This document shows positions 1-11,216 of a stretch of 64,000 nt of DNA, piece after piece. The notes beneath the pieces were generated by a model. That model was not told where the DNA came from. It saw nothing but the letters and a program-made list of their open reading frames with translations, and searched no databases. The first letter of the stretch is position 1, and each line of letters opens with the position of its first letter. Origin of the DNA: Acidobacteriota bacterium (GTDB lineage Bacteria > Acidobacteriota > Blastocatellia > Pyrinomonadales > Pyrinomonadaceae); NCBI GenBank assembly GCA_020199835.1, contig JAIVJV010000001.1, forward strand, positions 310,001-374,000. Reading direction: 5' to 3'. The position numbers and the translations under genes were made by a program.

Positions 1-468
1 AATCTTCATCTTGGCAAACTCCGCTTCCGTCAGTTTTCCCGGTTTGTTGAGGATGTACTCCGGCACCGCGAGCTTGCCGATATCGTGCAGCAGCGCTCCC
101 GCATGAAGCGCGCGCAAGTCGGATTCAGAGACGTCGAACAGCTTGCCCATCTGCGTCGCGTAGATCTGCGTGCGACGCACGTGGCCGTGTGTTGTTTGAT
201 CCTTTGCATCGATCGCGATTGCCAGCGACTCGATTGTGTTCATGTGGATCTGCGCCATCTCTTCCGCGTGGCGACGGCGCTCGGCCTCAGCCGCGCTCAA
301 CTCCGCCAGCCTTTTTTCGTTGAAGCGATGGAAGAGATAAACCAGGGTGGAGAGCAGCAACGTGAGCACCACGAGCGCAATGCCCGTGTTGAGGAGGAGA
401 AGTACGAGGCTGACCACCGCGATTGCGGCAGCAAATACAGCGAGGCCCGTCGAGGTCGTCTTCAGCAT
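1..468 (-). CDS. HD-GYP domain protein, C-terminus beyond the window (partial)
   Basis: The first 156 residues are present. Two hydrophobic segments (about residues 8-28 and 29-48) are followed by a charged linker (50-75) and the start of an HD-GYP phosphodiesterase domain. The metal-binding HD pair is at about 128-129 in LLHDIGK, followed by the family's P-x-x-IL-x-KPG-x-LT stretch at 136-147. HD-GYP domains hydrolyse cyclic di-GMP, so this is probably a membrane-anchored c-di-GMP phosphodiesterase. The GYP motif itself lies outside the window, so activity cannot be judged. The ATG at 468 was chosen because the membrane segments follow directly. A sigma-54-like element lies upstream at 500-515. 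Confidence 0.85.
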   Translation of the reverse strand, partial: MLKTTSTGLAVFAAAIAVVSLVLLLLNTGIALVVLTLLLSTLVYLFHRFNEKRLAELSAAEAERRRHAEEMAQIHMNTIESLAIAIDAKDQTTHGHVRRTQIYATQMGKLFDVSESDLRALHAGALLHDIGKLAVPEYILNKPGKLTEAEFAKMKI

Positions 469-499
469 GGCGTGATTAGGCAAGGACTGACTTGCCTTA

Positions 500-515
500 A
501 GCTGGGAAAGTGCCA
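500..515 (-). promoter_or_regulatory. Possible sigma-54 (-24/-12) promoter for the HD-GYP gene
   Basis: The minus strand reads TGGCACTTTCCCAGCT. The GG and GC doublets have the spacing of the -24/-12 consensus (TGGCAC-N5-TTGCW), and the -24 half is perfect, but the -12 half has CAGC where TTGC is expected. It ends about 30 bases before the ATG at 468. A dyad TGCCAA-N6-TTGGCA (511-528) overlaps its upstream edge and could be an operator. Seen by eye only. Confidence 0.25.
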
Positions 516-581
516 AACAGTGTTGGCATGCGTATAACTATAGAGGTTTGTACGAGATGCGTCAACTTTGTGCCGCGGTCG

Positions 582-2600
<2,019 letters not shown>

Positions 2601-2618
2601 TTGAACCCCTTGTTCGAT

Positions 2619-4910
2619 TTAGTCTTTGAACCAGTAAGGTGTCTTTTTCGCCCACGTGCTGGTTGGATACTTGCGATGCAGGACGTCGAAAGCGGCTTTG
2701 GACCAACGGGCGGATTCTTTATCAGTGCAACCGTAACGCGTGGTTCTCACTGCGAGATGCAGTGCTTCAGGAACGCGCGGGTCAGTTGGATGGCTGTTGG
2801 CCCACGCGATGACTTGCTGTGAGAGGTAGTTCGGCGATGCGCCAAAAGCTCTCAACGATTTCCATTCGTTCTCGCCTTTTTGGAGTTCGGCCGGAGACAA
2901 GAACGACGGAGCCGAGCGGCTGGTAGCCGTAAACGGCCTTGCCTCACGCCCCTCTTTCTCGATGACGGGGATAAACTCAGTTGCAGCAGTACACCACCAG
3001 TTATCGCGATAAACGTCCTGCTGGTGTAGCGGCGCCTCTCTTCCGAGACCCGCATCGACGATGGGTTCCAGGCCGGGCGTCTTCAACCAGGCATAGATCG
3101 CGGCATACTTCTTCTCTTCGGGTCCTGTGGTCGCGGCGTATTTGTTGAGGAGTTCCGCGGCTTCGGGAACGAGTTTCGCGAGGATCGGTGCGAGTTCGTC
3201 CGCGGTCTTCGTGTCGCCGAGCAAGGCTGCTCGCAGCCACGTCGCCTGAGTCAGATCGCGACGTGGTCCAGCAGGCAACGCGTTGCTCTTAACCGCTTCT
3301 TTGAGGACTGAGAGCGGCAAGTGTTGGTTAAGCGCGTGCGCGGCATCGACGTCAAAGAACGGCTTGCCGCGCTTGTCTTTGTTTGGCTCACCGAGCCAAC
3401 TTTCGTCGGCAGGGATTTCACGTCCGTCGTCGTCGTAACTCAGAGTTGCGGGAATACGCGTGGCGTCTCTTAAAAACTCTGACAGCGAAGTGGCAAGCAA
3501 CATTCTTTGGCTGATGAGTAGATTCAGTGCTGATTCGTCAAAGTGTGCGCGGTCTGTTGTCAGAGATTGGTCGAGCAGGGGACGTGCTTCCGCCGTGCGG
3601 TTCATGTCGATCAACAAGCGAATCGCGTGAAAACGAGCGGAAGCGAACGCTGCGGAGTTGCTCTTTACTTTCAACGCCTCTGTTGTCAGCTCGCTGGCTT
3701 TCGCGTGTTTTCCATCAATGGCGGTAAGCGCGGCGATCAACCATGGCATCGAACGACTCGCCTGCCACTTCGCCAGCGCATGATCACGCGCGCCGTCACT
3801 TGAATCCTGAAACGTAGCGATCCAATCCGAAAGATCCTCACGCTTCAGATTCGAAAGATCGTCTCCCTTTGGGCTCGTCGCTTGCGCCGGATCCCCCTCA
3901 TCCGTCTCCAAATAGCGGTCCAACAGAACCGTGTAATCGGTCAGGTCCTGCTTCAAGTTTCCGTTGGGAGTTTTTGTTGTGAGTATTTGGGCCAGCTCAT
4001 TTAGCCGCTTCGCCGGATCGAGCCGGAGGCGAACGAGATTCAGTAGACGGGTCGAAGCGACGTGCAACGAAGCGAGATTCTTATCGGCAAGTATCTTTTG
4101 CAACTGCGCCTCTGCCTGGCGCAGCGATTCCTCTTTTTGCTCCGGCGCACCCAGACTTGCTTTGCGCGCAAACACACGCGCGACGAGATAAACCGCGTTT
4201 CGTTGCCACGGAGAATTCGCGTCGGCCGAGATCGCTTCAAAACCTTTGCGCACCTCGTCAAAATTCGCAGCATAAAAATGCGCGGCCGCCATCTGGTAAG
4301 CGCGATCAGCTCGCATGAGCGCATCGGCGTCTGCCGGAAGCTGCGCCGGGATAACACTACCGCCACCACAGTTACTGAACACTTGATCCTGCGCTTCGAG
4401 CCACGTGCGCACCGGTGCACTCTCGGCGCCGTACTTCGCTATGCGTTCGTTGAGCGTCGCAATCGCAGTTTCAAAAGAGTCCTGTTGGCAATTCAGATAA
4501 CTCTCGTATTCGTCCGGCTTCTCACGGTTACGATAAACGGAGATGGGCGCCGGATCCTGCGATACGACTTTCTGACGTGCTTCCAGCCAGCGTTTGGTCC
4601 AGTCTTCGTCACCGGCTGACCACTGGTATTCAAGTCGCTCTTTCCAAAGTTGCGTGACGGCTTTCTGCTCGTCGGCCGTGAAGCTGGAACCGGAGAGATG
4701 TCGATACGCAACGTAGATATACGAACGCGCGTAGGTCGGTTGGACCACTCCAAGACGGCCCGCCGCAAAGCGATCGAGTGGATAGCCGGGATGAACCGTG
4801 AACACGAAGATCGCCTCGAGGCTGATTGGGCCACAGGCGAGCGCCGTCGTAGAGTTGAACAACAGCAGTGCGAGCAAGAGGGCAATGAAGCAGCGGAAAT
4901 GTTTCGTCAT
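2619..4910 (-). CDS. Secreted helical-repeat protein of unknown function
   Basis: I do not recognise a named family in this 763-aa protein. It opens with a clear signal peptide (basic start, hydrophobic run about 9-22, likely cleavage after ALA at about residue 25, leaving an N-terminal Cys). The body is rich in Ala, Leu and charged residues with the look of TPR-like helical repeats, especially about 190-330 and 370-450. It is therefore probably periplasmic or surface-associated. Its start overlaps the stop of the upstream DUF3142 gene by 4 bases (ATGA type), which argues for translational coupling. The N-terminal Cys could be lipidated, but the lipobox is poor. Confidence 0.8.
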   Translation of the reverse strand: MTKHFRCFIALLLALLLFNSTTALACGPISLEAIFVFTVHPGYPLDRFAAGRLGVVQPTYARSYIYVAYRHLSGSSFTADEQKAVTQLWKERLEYQWSAGDEDWTKRWLEARQKVVSQDPAPISVYRNREKPDEYESYLNCQQDSFETAIATLNERIAKYGAESAPVRTWLEAQDQVFSNCGGGSVIPAQLPADADALMRADRAYQMAAAHFYAANFDEVRKGFEAISADANSPWQRNAVYLVARVFARKASLGAPEQKEESLRQAEAQLQKILADKNLASLHVASTRLLNLVRLRLDPAKRLNELAQILTTKTPNGNLKQDLTDYTVLLDRYLETDEGDPAQATSPKGDDLSNLKREDLSDWIATFQDSSDGARDHALAKWQASRSMPWLIAALTAIDGKHAKASELTTEALKVKSNSAAFASARFHAIRLLIDMNRTAEARPLLDQSLTTDRAHFDESALNLLISQRMLLATSLSEFLRDATRIPATLSYDDDGREIPADESWLGEPNKDKRGKPFFDVDAAHALNQHLPLSVLKEAVKSNALPAGPRRDLTQATWLRAALLGDTKTADELAPILAKLVPEAAELLNKYAATTGPEEKKYAAIYAWLKTPGLEPIVDAGLGREAPLHQQDVYRDNWWCTAATEFIPVIEKEGREARPFTATSRSAPSFLSPAELQKGENEWKSLRAFGASPNYLSQQVIAWANSHPTDPRVPEALHLAVRTTRYGCTDKESARWSKAAFDVLHRKYPTSTWAKKTPYWFKD

Positions 4911-5641
4911 CTTTGGTAGGCCTCCATCGCGGCGGCGAAAGATGATTTAGACCAGGGCTTTGGATTGAAGATGTAAAGACGCGTGACGGGCGGTGTGTTG
5001 ACGAGTTCGTCCGTGGACACGCCCGCCGAGTTCTGGCACATACGTGATTGGAAAGGTTGGCCCGTTTCGAGGCGGCGCTGGAACTGGCGTTGATCGACAC
5101 CCAGACGAAAGAGCATTGGGACTGCTTCGTCGACGGGTAGGTCGGATAGCCAGTTGTCACCGGCGCACCAGGAAGCGAGAGCAGTGATCGAGAGCGCCGT
5201 GGAAGCAGGCAAGTCGCGGCGAAGAGTTTCCAAAAGCGAACGGTAGAAACTTCTTTCCGAGACTGTGGCGTCGAAGTCTATTTGAATCACAGATGACACG
5301 GATGAATTGCGGATTTCGCGCGCAGTTTCTGAGAGTTGTGTGCGGGACAGAGATGGCAAGTCGCTGCGATCAGTTTCGATTCGAACTACGGCGATCGTTT
5401 GCGTCCCTTCAGGAAGTGTCAGAGGCTGAAGGCGTGGCCTCATCAAGACTTTGTCGCCGCGTAACGTGATCGTCTTCGCTAAAAACGCGACACCCGTTTT
5501 CTGCGGATCGATGAACGTCAGATCCTCCGGACGCTCCCACGCCCAGAGCATCACGCGCGGCAACGTATCCAGCGGCGTTGTTCCGTGTGAATAGAGCGCG
5601 GCCACCAAGATTAAAGGAAGAATCAGAACTGGAAGTCTCAT
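4907..5641 (-). CDS. DUF3142-like secreted protein
   Basis: This 244-aa protein has an N-terminal hydrophobic signal (about 4-18). The body resembles DUF3142: PRVMLWAWERPEDLTFI near the start, a middle segment VIQIDFDATVSERSFY that looks like a TIM-barrel strand followed by a helix, and a Trp- and Cys-containing ASWCAGDNW stretch. DUF3142 proteins have no known function; the fold is reminiscent of glycoside-hydrolase-like barrels (inference). It is the first gene of the minus-strand run 5641-582, so the three products may act together at or outside the inner membrane. Only 40 bases separate it from the divergent gene at 5682. Confidence 0.65.
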   Translation of the reverse strand: MRLPVLILPLILVAALYSHGTTPLDTLPRVMLWAWERPEDLTFIDPQKTGVAFLAKTITLRGDKVLMRPRLQPLTLPEGTQTIAVVRIETDRSDLPSLSRTQLSETAREIRNSSVSSVIQIDFDATVSERSFYRSLLETLRRDLPASTALSITALASWCAGDNWLSDLPVDEAVPMLFRLGVDQRQFQRRLETGQPFQSRMCQNSAGVSTDELVNTPPVTRLYIFNPKPWSKSSFAAAMEAYQR

Positions 5642-5681
5642 TGGAGTTCGGTCAGTTTACACCATATACTGCCGACCACGT

Positions 5682-7352
5682 ATGGAACGTGAAACGTTAG
5701 AGTTTGATGTCGTATTTGTAGGCGCAGGGCCGGCAAATCTGAGCGGCGCATATCATCTCGCGCGCCTCGCAAAACAAAACAATCTGGAAATCGAGATCGC
5801 GGTGATTGAAAAAGGCTCGGCCGTCGGCGCGCACATTCTCTCAGGCGCCGTGATGGATCCGCGCGCGCTGAAAGAGCTGATCCCTGATTTCGTCGAACAG
5901 GGCGCGCCGCTCGAGTCGCCGGTGACCGATGATCAATTTCTGTATCTCACATCAAAGCGCGCGATTCGCGCGCCGATCACCCCGCCGCCATTCAAAAATC
6001 ACGGCTACTACATCATCTCGCTGAATCGTCTTACCGCGTGGCTCGGCGAGAAGTGTGAAGAAGCGGGCGTGAACGTTTTTCCCGAGTTTCCCGGCGCGGA
6101 TTTGCTTTACGACGAAAACGATCGCGTGGCGGGTGTGCGCACTGGCGACAAAGGCATCGACAAGGAAGGGAAGCCGAAGCCGAACTTCGAACCCGGTGTC
6201 GATCTGCGGGCGAAAGTGACTGTGCTCGGTGAAGGACCTCGCGGATCGCTTACGAAACAGCTCGTCGAACGTCTCGGACTCGATGAAGGACGCGAGCCGC
6301 AGGTCTACAGCATCGGCGTGAAAGAACTGTGGGAACTGCCTGACGATCGTTATCCGGCCGGGCGCGTGACGCACACGCTCGGGTTTCCGTCGGATACACA
6401 AACCTACGGTGGTGGGTGGATCTATGGCATGCAGAACAACGTGCTGAACCTCGGCTACGTCACCGGGCTCGATTACAAAGACCCGTTGATCGATCCACAC
6501 GCGGAGTTTCAAAAGTACAAAACGCATCCGTACATTGCGAAGCTGCTCGAAGGCGGCAAGATGATTCGCTACGGCGCGAAGACGATCGCTGCGGGTGGTT
6601 TATTTGCGATGCCGCGAACGTACGCTGACGGCGTGTTGCTAGTTGGCGACTGTGCGGGTTTTCTCAACTCGCAGCGCTTGAAAGGCATTCACTCCGCGAT
6701 TAAGAGCGGCATGCTGGCGGCCGAAGTGATCGTTGAAGCGTTGAAAGCGGAAGATTATTCCGCGAAGCAGTTGCAACGCTATGAGCAGGTCGTGAATGAC
6801 AGCTGGATCGTTCCGGAGTTGCGTAAAGTTCGGAATTTCCATGCGGCGTTCAAACGTGGGCGTTGGTTGGGAATCGTAAATGCCGGATTGCAGTTTTTTA
6901 CCGGCGGTCGTGCGTGGGGTATCTTCGATCGCGACGCGGCGCACGCCGGACATCTCGAAATGAAGAAGCTGTCCTCGTACGGGTACAAAGGCGACAGTCT
7001 CGAACAGCGTTACAACGGTCTGCGGTTCGACGGTAAGACGACGTTCAATAAAGTTACGGACGTCTACCACGCGGCCGTGGGCCATGATGAGGATCAGCCC
7101 GCGCACCTGCACGTGCTCGACACGAATATCTGTTCGACGCGTTGTGCGGAGGAGTACGGAAATCCGTGCCAGCGTTTTTGTCCGGCGGCGGTGTACGAGA
7201 TGGTAGACGATGGCGCGAACGGCAGACGGCGTTTGCAGATCAACTTCTCAAACTGCGTGCACTGCAAGACCTGCGACATCATGGACCCGTACCAGATCAT
7301 CAACTGGGTCACGCCCGAAGGCGGCGGCGGTCCTGATTATAAAGGGATGTAG
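5682..7352 (+). CDS. Electron transfer flavoprotein:ubiquinone oxidoreductase
   Basis: The 556-aa product has the standard length and layout of ETF-QO. An N-terminal FAD-binding Rossmann motif (VGAGPANLSGAYHLA, about 13-27) comes first, then the membrane-associated quinone-binding region, then a C-terminal ferredoxin-like domain with the [4Fe-4S] cysteines (SNCVHCKTCDIMDP, about 525-538). It passes electrons from electron transfer flavoprotein to the quinone pool, linking fatty-acid and amino-acid oxidation to respiration. No etfAB genes are adjacent. Its stop lies only 1 base from the stop of the convergent rpoZ gene. The start ATG is 40 bases from the divergent DUF3142 gene. Confidence 0.95.
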   Translation: MERETLEFDVVFVGAGPANLSGAYHLARLAKQNNLEIEIAVIEKGSAVGAHILSGAVMDPRALKELIPDFVEQGAPLESPVTDDQFLYLTSKRAIRAPITPPPFKNHGYYIISLNRLTAWLGEKCEEAGVNVFPEFPGADLLYDENDRVAGVRTGDKGIDKEGKPKPNFEPGVDLRAKVTVLGEGPRGSLTKQLVERLGLDEGREPQVYSIGVKELWELPDDRYPAGRVTHTLGFPSDTQTYGGGWIYGMQNNVLNLGYVTGLDYKDPLIDPHAEFQKYKTHPYIAKLLEGGKMIRYGAKTIAAGGLFAMPRTYADGVLLVGDCAGFLNSQRLKGIHSAIKSGMLAAEVIVEALKAEDYSAKQLQRYEQVVNDSWIVPELRKVRNFHAAFKRGRWLGIVNAGLQFFTGGRAWGIFDRDAAHAGHLEMKKLSSYGYKGDSLEQRYNGLRFDGKTTFNKVTDVYHAAVGHDEDQPAHLHVLDTNICSTRCAEEYGNPCQRFCPAAVYEMVDDGANGRRRLQINFSNCVHCKTCDIMDPYQIINWVTPEGGGGPDYKGM

Positions 7353-7353
7353 G

Positions 7354-7596
7354 TTACTCGGCGGCCTGCGGGTCTTTCTGTTTGACTTGGAAGTGAACCC
7401 GGCCGCGGATCACTTCCTCGAGGGCAATTCGTGTCGGCTTGTGTTTCTGCGGGTCGATATCAATCCGCGGAGTCGCTCCGCGCTGTAACTGCTTGCTTCG
7501 CTTCGCTGCGAGGATGATGAGGCGATACTTCGAATCTACTTCCGTTACGCGTCCCGCTTCCAATTCATTCTCAGTCGACTCTGTCGTTGTTGCCAC
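7354..7596 (-). CDS. rpoZ: RNA polymerase omega subunit
   Basis: This 80-aa protein is the small omega subunit that helps assemble and stabilise RNA polymerase. The core family segment is SKYRLIILAAKRSKQLQRG (about 22-40), followed by the typical KPTRIALEEVIRG helix (about 53-65). An acidic N-terminal extension is normal for the family. It is the last gene of the minus-strand set exporter-yicC-gmk-rpoZ, 28 bases after gmk. The yicC-gmk-rpoZ order is widely conserved in bacteria, which supports all three calls. Confidence 0.95.
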   Translation of the reverse strand: MATTTESTENELEAGRVTEVDSKYRLIILAAKRSKQLQRGATPRIDIDPQKHKPTRIALEEVIRGRVHFQVKQKDPQAAE

Positions 7597-7624
7597 TCGG
7601 TTGCTCCTTCTCTATCAGGCAGAT

Positions 7625-8302
7625 TTATTTTTCTGCCGCATCGAACTTCTTAATCACTTCGCGCACCAGGTTCTCCTGACGCACACATCGGGCGCGTTCC
7701 GCATAAATAATCGAAGCGAGCTGCGCCGAGGCACGCTCCACCTCATCGTTAAAAATTAGGTAGTCAAACTTTGAATACTGGCGCAACTCGTCCGGCGCGT
7801 TGCGCAACCTGACTTTAAGCTCTTCGGGCGAGTCAGTGTTACGAGCAATCAGGCGGTCCCGAAGCACTTCGAAAGACGGCGGCAGAATAAAAATGCTCAC
7901 GGAATCCATCAACAACTGCCGCACACTCGCCGCGCCCTGAACATCGAGTTCCAGCACGATGTCCACGCCCGCCGCAGTCTCTTCAGCCACCTGCCGTCTC
8001 GCAGTGCCGTAAAAATTGCCGTGCACACAAGCCCACTCGAGGAACTCGCCGCCCCCGACCATCTCCTCGAATTGCTGAAGGCCCACAAAGAAATACTCGC
8101 GGCCATTCACCTCATTCTGACGTGGCGCACGAGTAGTGAACGAGACAGAATAGCTAAGATTCGGTACAACTTCCAACACGCGACGAATGAGCGTGCCTTT
8201 GCCGCCGCCCGAAGGTGAGCTGACGACGAACAAAGTTCCTTGAGACGCAGCAGAGTTGCCCACGTGAGTTGCGGGGTGCAATTCAGTCACTTTACTCGAC
8301 AT
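7625..8302 (-). CDS. gmk: Guanylate kinase
   Basis: This enzyme phosphorylates GMP to GDP with ATP. The P-loop is SSPSGGGKGTL at about 27-37. GMP-binding elements follow: SFTTRAPRQNEVNGREYFF (about 57-75) and the EFLEWA / NFYGT segment. I chose the ATG at 8302 (225 aa) rather than the longer frame beginning at 8347, because the first 15 residues of the long form lie inside yicC and add nothing the family has. With this start the gene overlaps the end of yicC by 11 bases. The N-terminal tail of about 20 residues before the P-loop is slightly longer than usual. Confidence 0.93.
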   Translation of the reverse strand: MSSKVTELHPATHVGNSAASQGTLFVVSSPSGGGKGTLIRRVLEVVPNLSYSVSFTTRAPRQNEVNGREYFFVGLQQFEEMVGGGEFLEWACVHGNFYGTARRQVAEETAAGVDIVLELDVQGAASVRQLLMDSVSIFILPPSFEVLRDRLIARNTDSPEELKVRLRNAPDELRQYSKFDYLIFNDEVERASAQLASIIYAERARCVRQENLVREVIKKFDAAEK

Positions 8303-9170
8303 TCTGAACCTGCTCGCGAAGTTTTTCGACCTCAGCCTTGATTGCAAGCCCAGCCTCCTTGATCGCCAGATCCGTGGATTTGGAAAGCGTGGTGTTCGCC
8401 TCGCGATTCAGTTCCTGCAAAAGAAAGTCGAGCATCTTTCCGGCTTCGCCCGGAGCATCAAGCGCTTCCTGAAACTGCGTCAGGTGACTGCGCAAACGGA
8501 CCATCTCTTCACTGACGTCGCTGCGATCCGCGAGATAAGCGACTTCCTGGGCCAATCTCGCGGGATCGATCTCCACCACCTGGCCACCGCGATTCAGTAA
8601 CTCCCCAATCCGTTTCTGCAAACGCACGCGATACGCTTCGGCGAGTCCCGCGGCAGACGCTTCGATCACCGGCACAAGCGTCTCGATCTTCTTGACGCGT
8701 TCGCGAAGCTCAGACTTCAACGCCTCGCCTTCCTGCTCGCGCATCTTCTCGAGTTCATCGAGCGCCTGGTCCACCGCCGCCTCGAGCGCCTTGACGATGC
8801 GTTCGTCGATGCCGTTGCGCGCGGGCTGCAAAGCACCGGGAATGCGCGCGAGCACGTTGATGTCCAACTCACCCCCGATCTGAAAATCCTGCTGTAGTTG
8901 CTTTAGCGCGTTAACATAGCCGGCGATGAGAGGCCGGTTGAGTTCATAGACCATCTGGGCCGTTCGTTCGACACTGATCGTCACGTCAACGCGGCCGCGT
9001 GTCAAACGCGAATTTATGCGTTTCTTGATGCCGGGTTCGAGTGAGGCGAGTTCCGCTCCCACGCGGAGGTGAATGTCGAGAAATCGATTGTTAACGGTCT
9101 TGAGGTCAACAGAGACGGAGAAGTCATCGCCCGCAACCATCGCCTTGCCGTATCCGGTCATTGATTTCAT
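8292..9170 (-). CDS. YicC/YloC family endoribonuclease
   Basis: The 292-aa product begins with the family hallmark MKSMTGYGKA and ends with a typical C-terminal region (GKMLDFLLQELNREANTTLSK, about 250-270). Members of this family in E. coli and B. subtilis are RNA-cleaving, oligomeric proteins tied to stationary-phase physiology and mRNA turnover. The start overlaps the stop of the upstream ABC exporter by 4 bases, and the end overlaps gmk by 11 bases, so the three genes form one translationally coupled unit. Confidence 0.93.
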   Translation of the reverse strand: MKSMTGYGKAMVAGDDFSVSVDLKTVNNRFLDIHLRVGAELASLEPGIKKRINSRLTRGRVDVTISVERTAQMVYELNRPLIAGYVNALKQLQQDFQIGGELDINVLARIPGALQPARNGIDERIVKALEAAVDQALDELEKMREQEGEALKSELRERVKKIETLVPVIEASAAGLAEAYRVRLQKRIGELLNRGGQVVEIDPARLAQEVAYLADRSDVSEEMVRLRSHLTQFQEALDAPGEAGKMLDFLLQELNREANTTLSKSTDLAIKEAGLAIKAEVEKLREQVQNVE

Positions 9171-10975
9171 ATTATCTGTGCAATCTGTGGCTCTTCCTCG
9201 TCGGCAAATTGTAGTTCGTAGAGTTTTCTATACTGGCCGCCTTTCGCCAGCAACTCGGTGTGCGTACCCATCTCGATAATCCGTCCGGCTTCCATTACGA
9301 CGATCACGTCGGCGCGGCGCACGGTTGAGAGGCGGTGAGCGATCACGATCGTCGTGCGATTGCGAACGAGATTGGCGATGGCGCGTTGCACCAGGCGTTC
9401 CGACTCCGCATCGAGTGCGGAAGTCGCTTCGTCCAGGATCAGGACTGGCGCGTTAACCAGAATGGCGCGAGCGATTGCCAGTCGTTGGCGTTGACCACCG
9501 GAAAGAAAAATACCGCGTTCGCCGACAATCGTATCGTAACCATTGGGCATTTCGCGAATGAAGTCGTGGGCAAAAGCGATCAGCGCCGCCTCTTCAATCT
9601 CGCGATCGGTCGCTTCGGGTTTGCCGTAAGCGATGTTGTGGCGGACCGTGTCGTTGAAGAGTACGGTTTCCTGCGTGACGAGTGCGATCTGGCGCCGCAA
9701 GCTCGCGAGAGTCGCGTCGCGTAGGTCGATGCCGTCCCACAACACCGCGCCGGAACTCGGGTCGTGAAAACGCGGCAGCAGTTTTGTTAACGTCGATTTT
9801 CCGCCGCCTGACTCACCGACGAGCGCGACCATCGTTCCAGCTTTAATCTTCAGGTTTACGTCACGCAAAACAGAGCGCGACTCGTTTGCATAACCAAACG
9901 AAACATTCCGCAGCTCGATCTCGTTTTGCAGCGGCTCGAGTGGTCCAGCGCCTGGCTTTTCGACGATCTCGGCGTGCTCGTCCAGCACCTCCCAAACGTG
10001 ATGGGCCGCGGCGAGCGCCTGTTCCATGCTGTTTTGCAACCGTGAGAGTTTGCGCATCGGATCGTAGCTGCGGAACAGAAAGAAAAGAAACGTGAGGAAC
10101 TGCGCCGTGTTCATGTGTCCGGCCATGATCTCCTGCTGGCCCACAAACAACAGACCCACGACGAACAAAATTCCGATCATTTCGATTGTTGGCGGCGCAG
10201 CGCCGGCGATACTCGCGCTGCGCAAGTTAGCGCGCACGATTCGTTGCGCAACGGAGGTAAAACGATCCGCTTCCCGTTTTTCCGCGCGGTACGCTTTCAC
10301 GATGCCCTGGTTTGCGAGTGCTTCCTGTGCCGTGTCGGTCAGTTCCTTGCTGCCTTCAAAGCTCTCGCGCGCAAGGTTGCGCAACGCTTTGCCAAACTTC
10401 GCCGTGAGCAGCGCGATGATCGGCGCGATCACAAGCGAGCCGAGCGTCAGTCGCCAACTGTAATAGAAGGACGCGGAGAGAAACGCGATGAGCGTAAAGC
10501 TCTCGCGCAGCATGTCGCGAATCGTGGCAGTGACGGCAATTTCGATGGCGGCCGCACTGGACACAAGGCGCGAGACGAGATAGTTCGTGCGGTGTCGTTC
10601 GAAGAAAGTGGCCGACTGGGCGAGCAGGTGATCATAAAGATCCTGCCGCAGCTTCAGCACTGCGGACTGGCCGATGCGCGCCATCAAATAGGTCGAAAGA
10701 TATTCCGCAATGCCTTTCCCCACCGTGAAAATGATCAGCAGAATCGAGATCATCTTCCACGCGCCGAACGGCGTTTGCGGGATCAGGTTCTGTAAACCGA
10801 AGAGCGTCGCTGTCCGCTGGCCGGCGCCTGATGCGAATGCTTGATCGAAAATTGGTACAATGAGCGCGCCCGTAGCACTTTCGAGGAGACCGACCAGGAC
10901 CATTGCAAGAGTCGCGACTGTGAAGACTGGCCAGTGAGGTCTGAGGTACTTTAACAGGCGGCGAAGATCACGCAT
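9167..10975 (-). CDS. MsbA-like ABC exporter (permease fused to ATPase)
   Basis: This is a half-transporter of about 602 aa with six membrane helices in the N-terminal half and a C-terminal ATPase. The ATPase has Walker A GESGGGKSTL, the signature LSGGQRQRLAIARA, Walker B VLILDEATSALD and a His-loop AHRLS. The closest functional class is lipid A / lipid or drug export (MsbA, BmrA). Substrate cannot be read from sequence. I prefer the ATG at 10975 (MRDLRRLLKYLRPHW); a TTG at 11029 would add 18 residues. It leads the yicC-gmk-rpoZ operon and is divergent from the regulator at 11217. Confidence 0.88.
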   Translation of the reverse strand: MRDLRRLLKYLRPHWPVFTVATLAMVLVGLLESATGALIVPIFDQAFASGAGQRTATLFGLQNLIPQTPFGAWKMISILLIIFTVGKGIAEYLSTYLMARIGQSAVLKLRQDLYDHLLAQSATFFERHRTNYLVSRLVSSAAAIEIAVTATIRDMLRESFTLIAFLSASFYYSWRLTLGSLVIAPIIALLTAKFGKALRNLARESFEGSKELTDTAQEALANQGIVKAYRAEKREADRFTSVAQRIVRANLRSASIAGAAPPTIEMIGILFVVGLLFVGQQEIMAGHMNTAQFLTFLFFLFRSYDPMRKLSRLQNSMEQALAAAHHVWEVLDEHAEIVEKPGAGPLEPLQNEIELRNVSFGYANESRSVLRDVNLKIKAGTMVALVGESGGGKSTLTKLLPRFHDPSSGAVLWDGIDLRDATLASLRRQIALVTQETVLFNDTVRHNIAYGKPEATDREIEEAALIAFAHDFIREMPNGYDTIVGERGIFLSGGQRQRLAIARAILVNAPVLILDEATSALDAESERLVQRAIANLVRNRTTIVIAHRLSTVRRADVIVVMEAGRIIEMGTHTELLAKGGQYRKLYELQFADEEEPQIAQII

Positions 10976-11155
10976 CTGGTTGCGAAGTCTCTGATCAGTT
11001 GCTATAAGGGAGGTAGAAAAACGGCCCAAACCTAAAGTGGAAACTATACTTACCCCCGCTAATTTGCGTCAAGGCTGACTGATTTACTCGATCTGTTAAC
11101 GACGCTTGAGTCCCTCACATGAACTCGGGTGTGCACGAGACTTCGGAGCTTGAGT

Positions 11156-11161
11156 TATAAT
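11156..11161 (+). promoter_or_regulatory. Candidate -10 box for the response regulator gene
   Basis: A perfect TATAAT lies 55 bases before the TTG start at 11217 in the 187-base (or longer) divergent spacer. No good -35 box is visible 17 bases upstream, so it may be activator-dependent or a chance match. I see nothing else recognisable in the spacer. Confidence 0.3.
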
Positions 11162-11216
11162 TTGCCATTAATTTTGAGAGGTTAAATCAAATCCCTCCCG
11201 ACAAGGGTCATAACAG

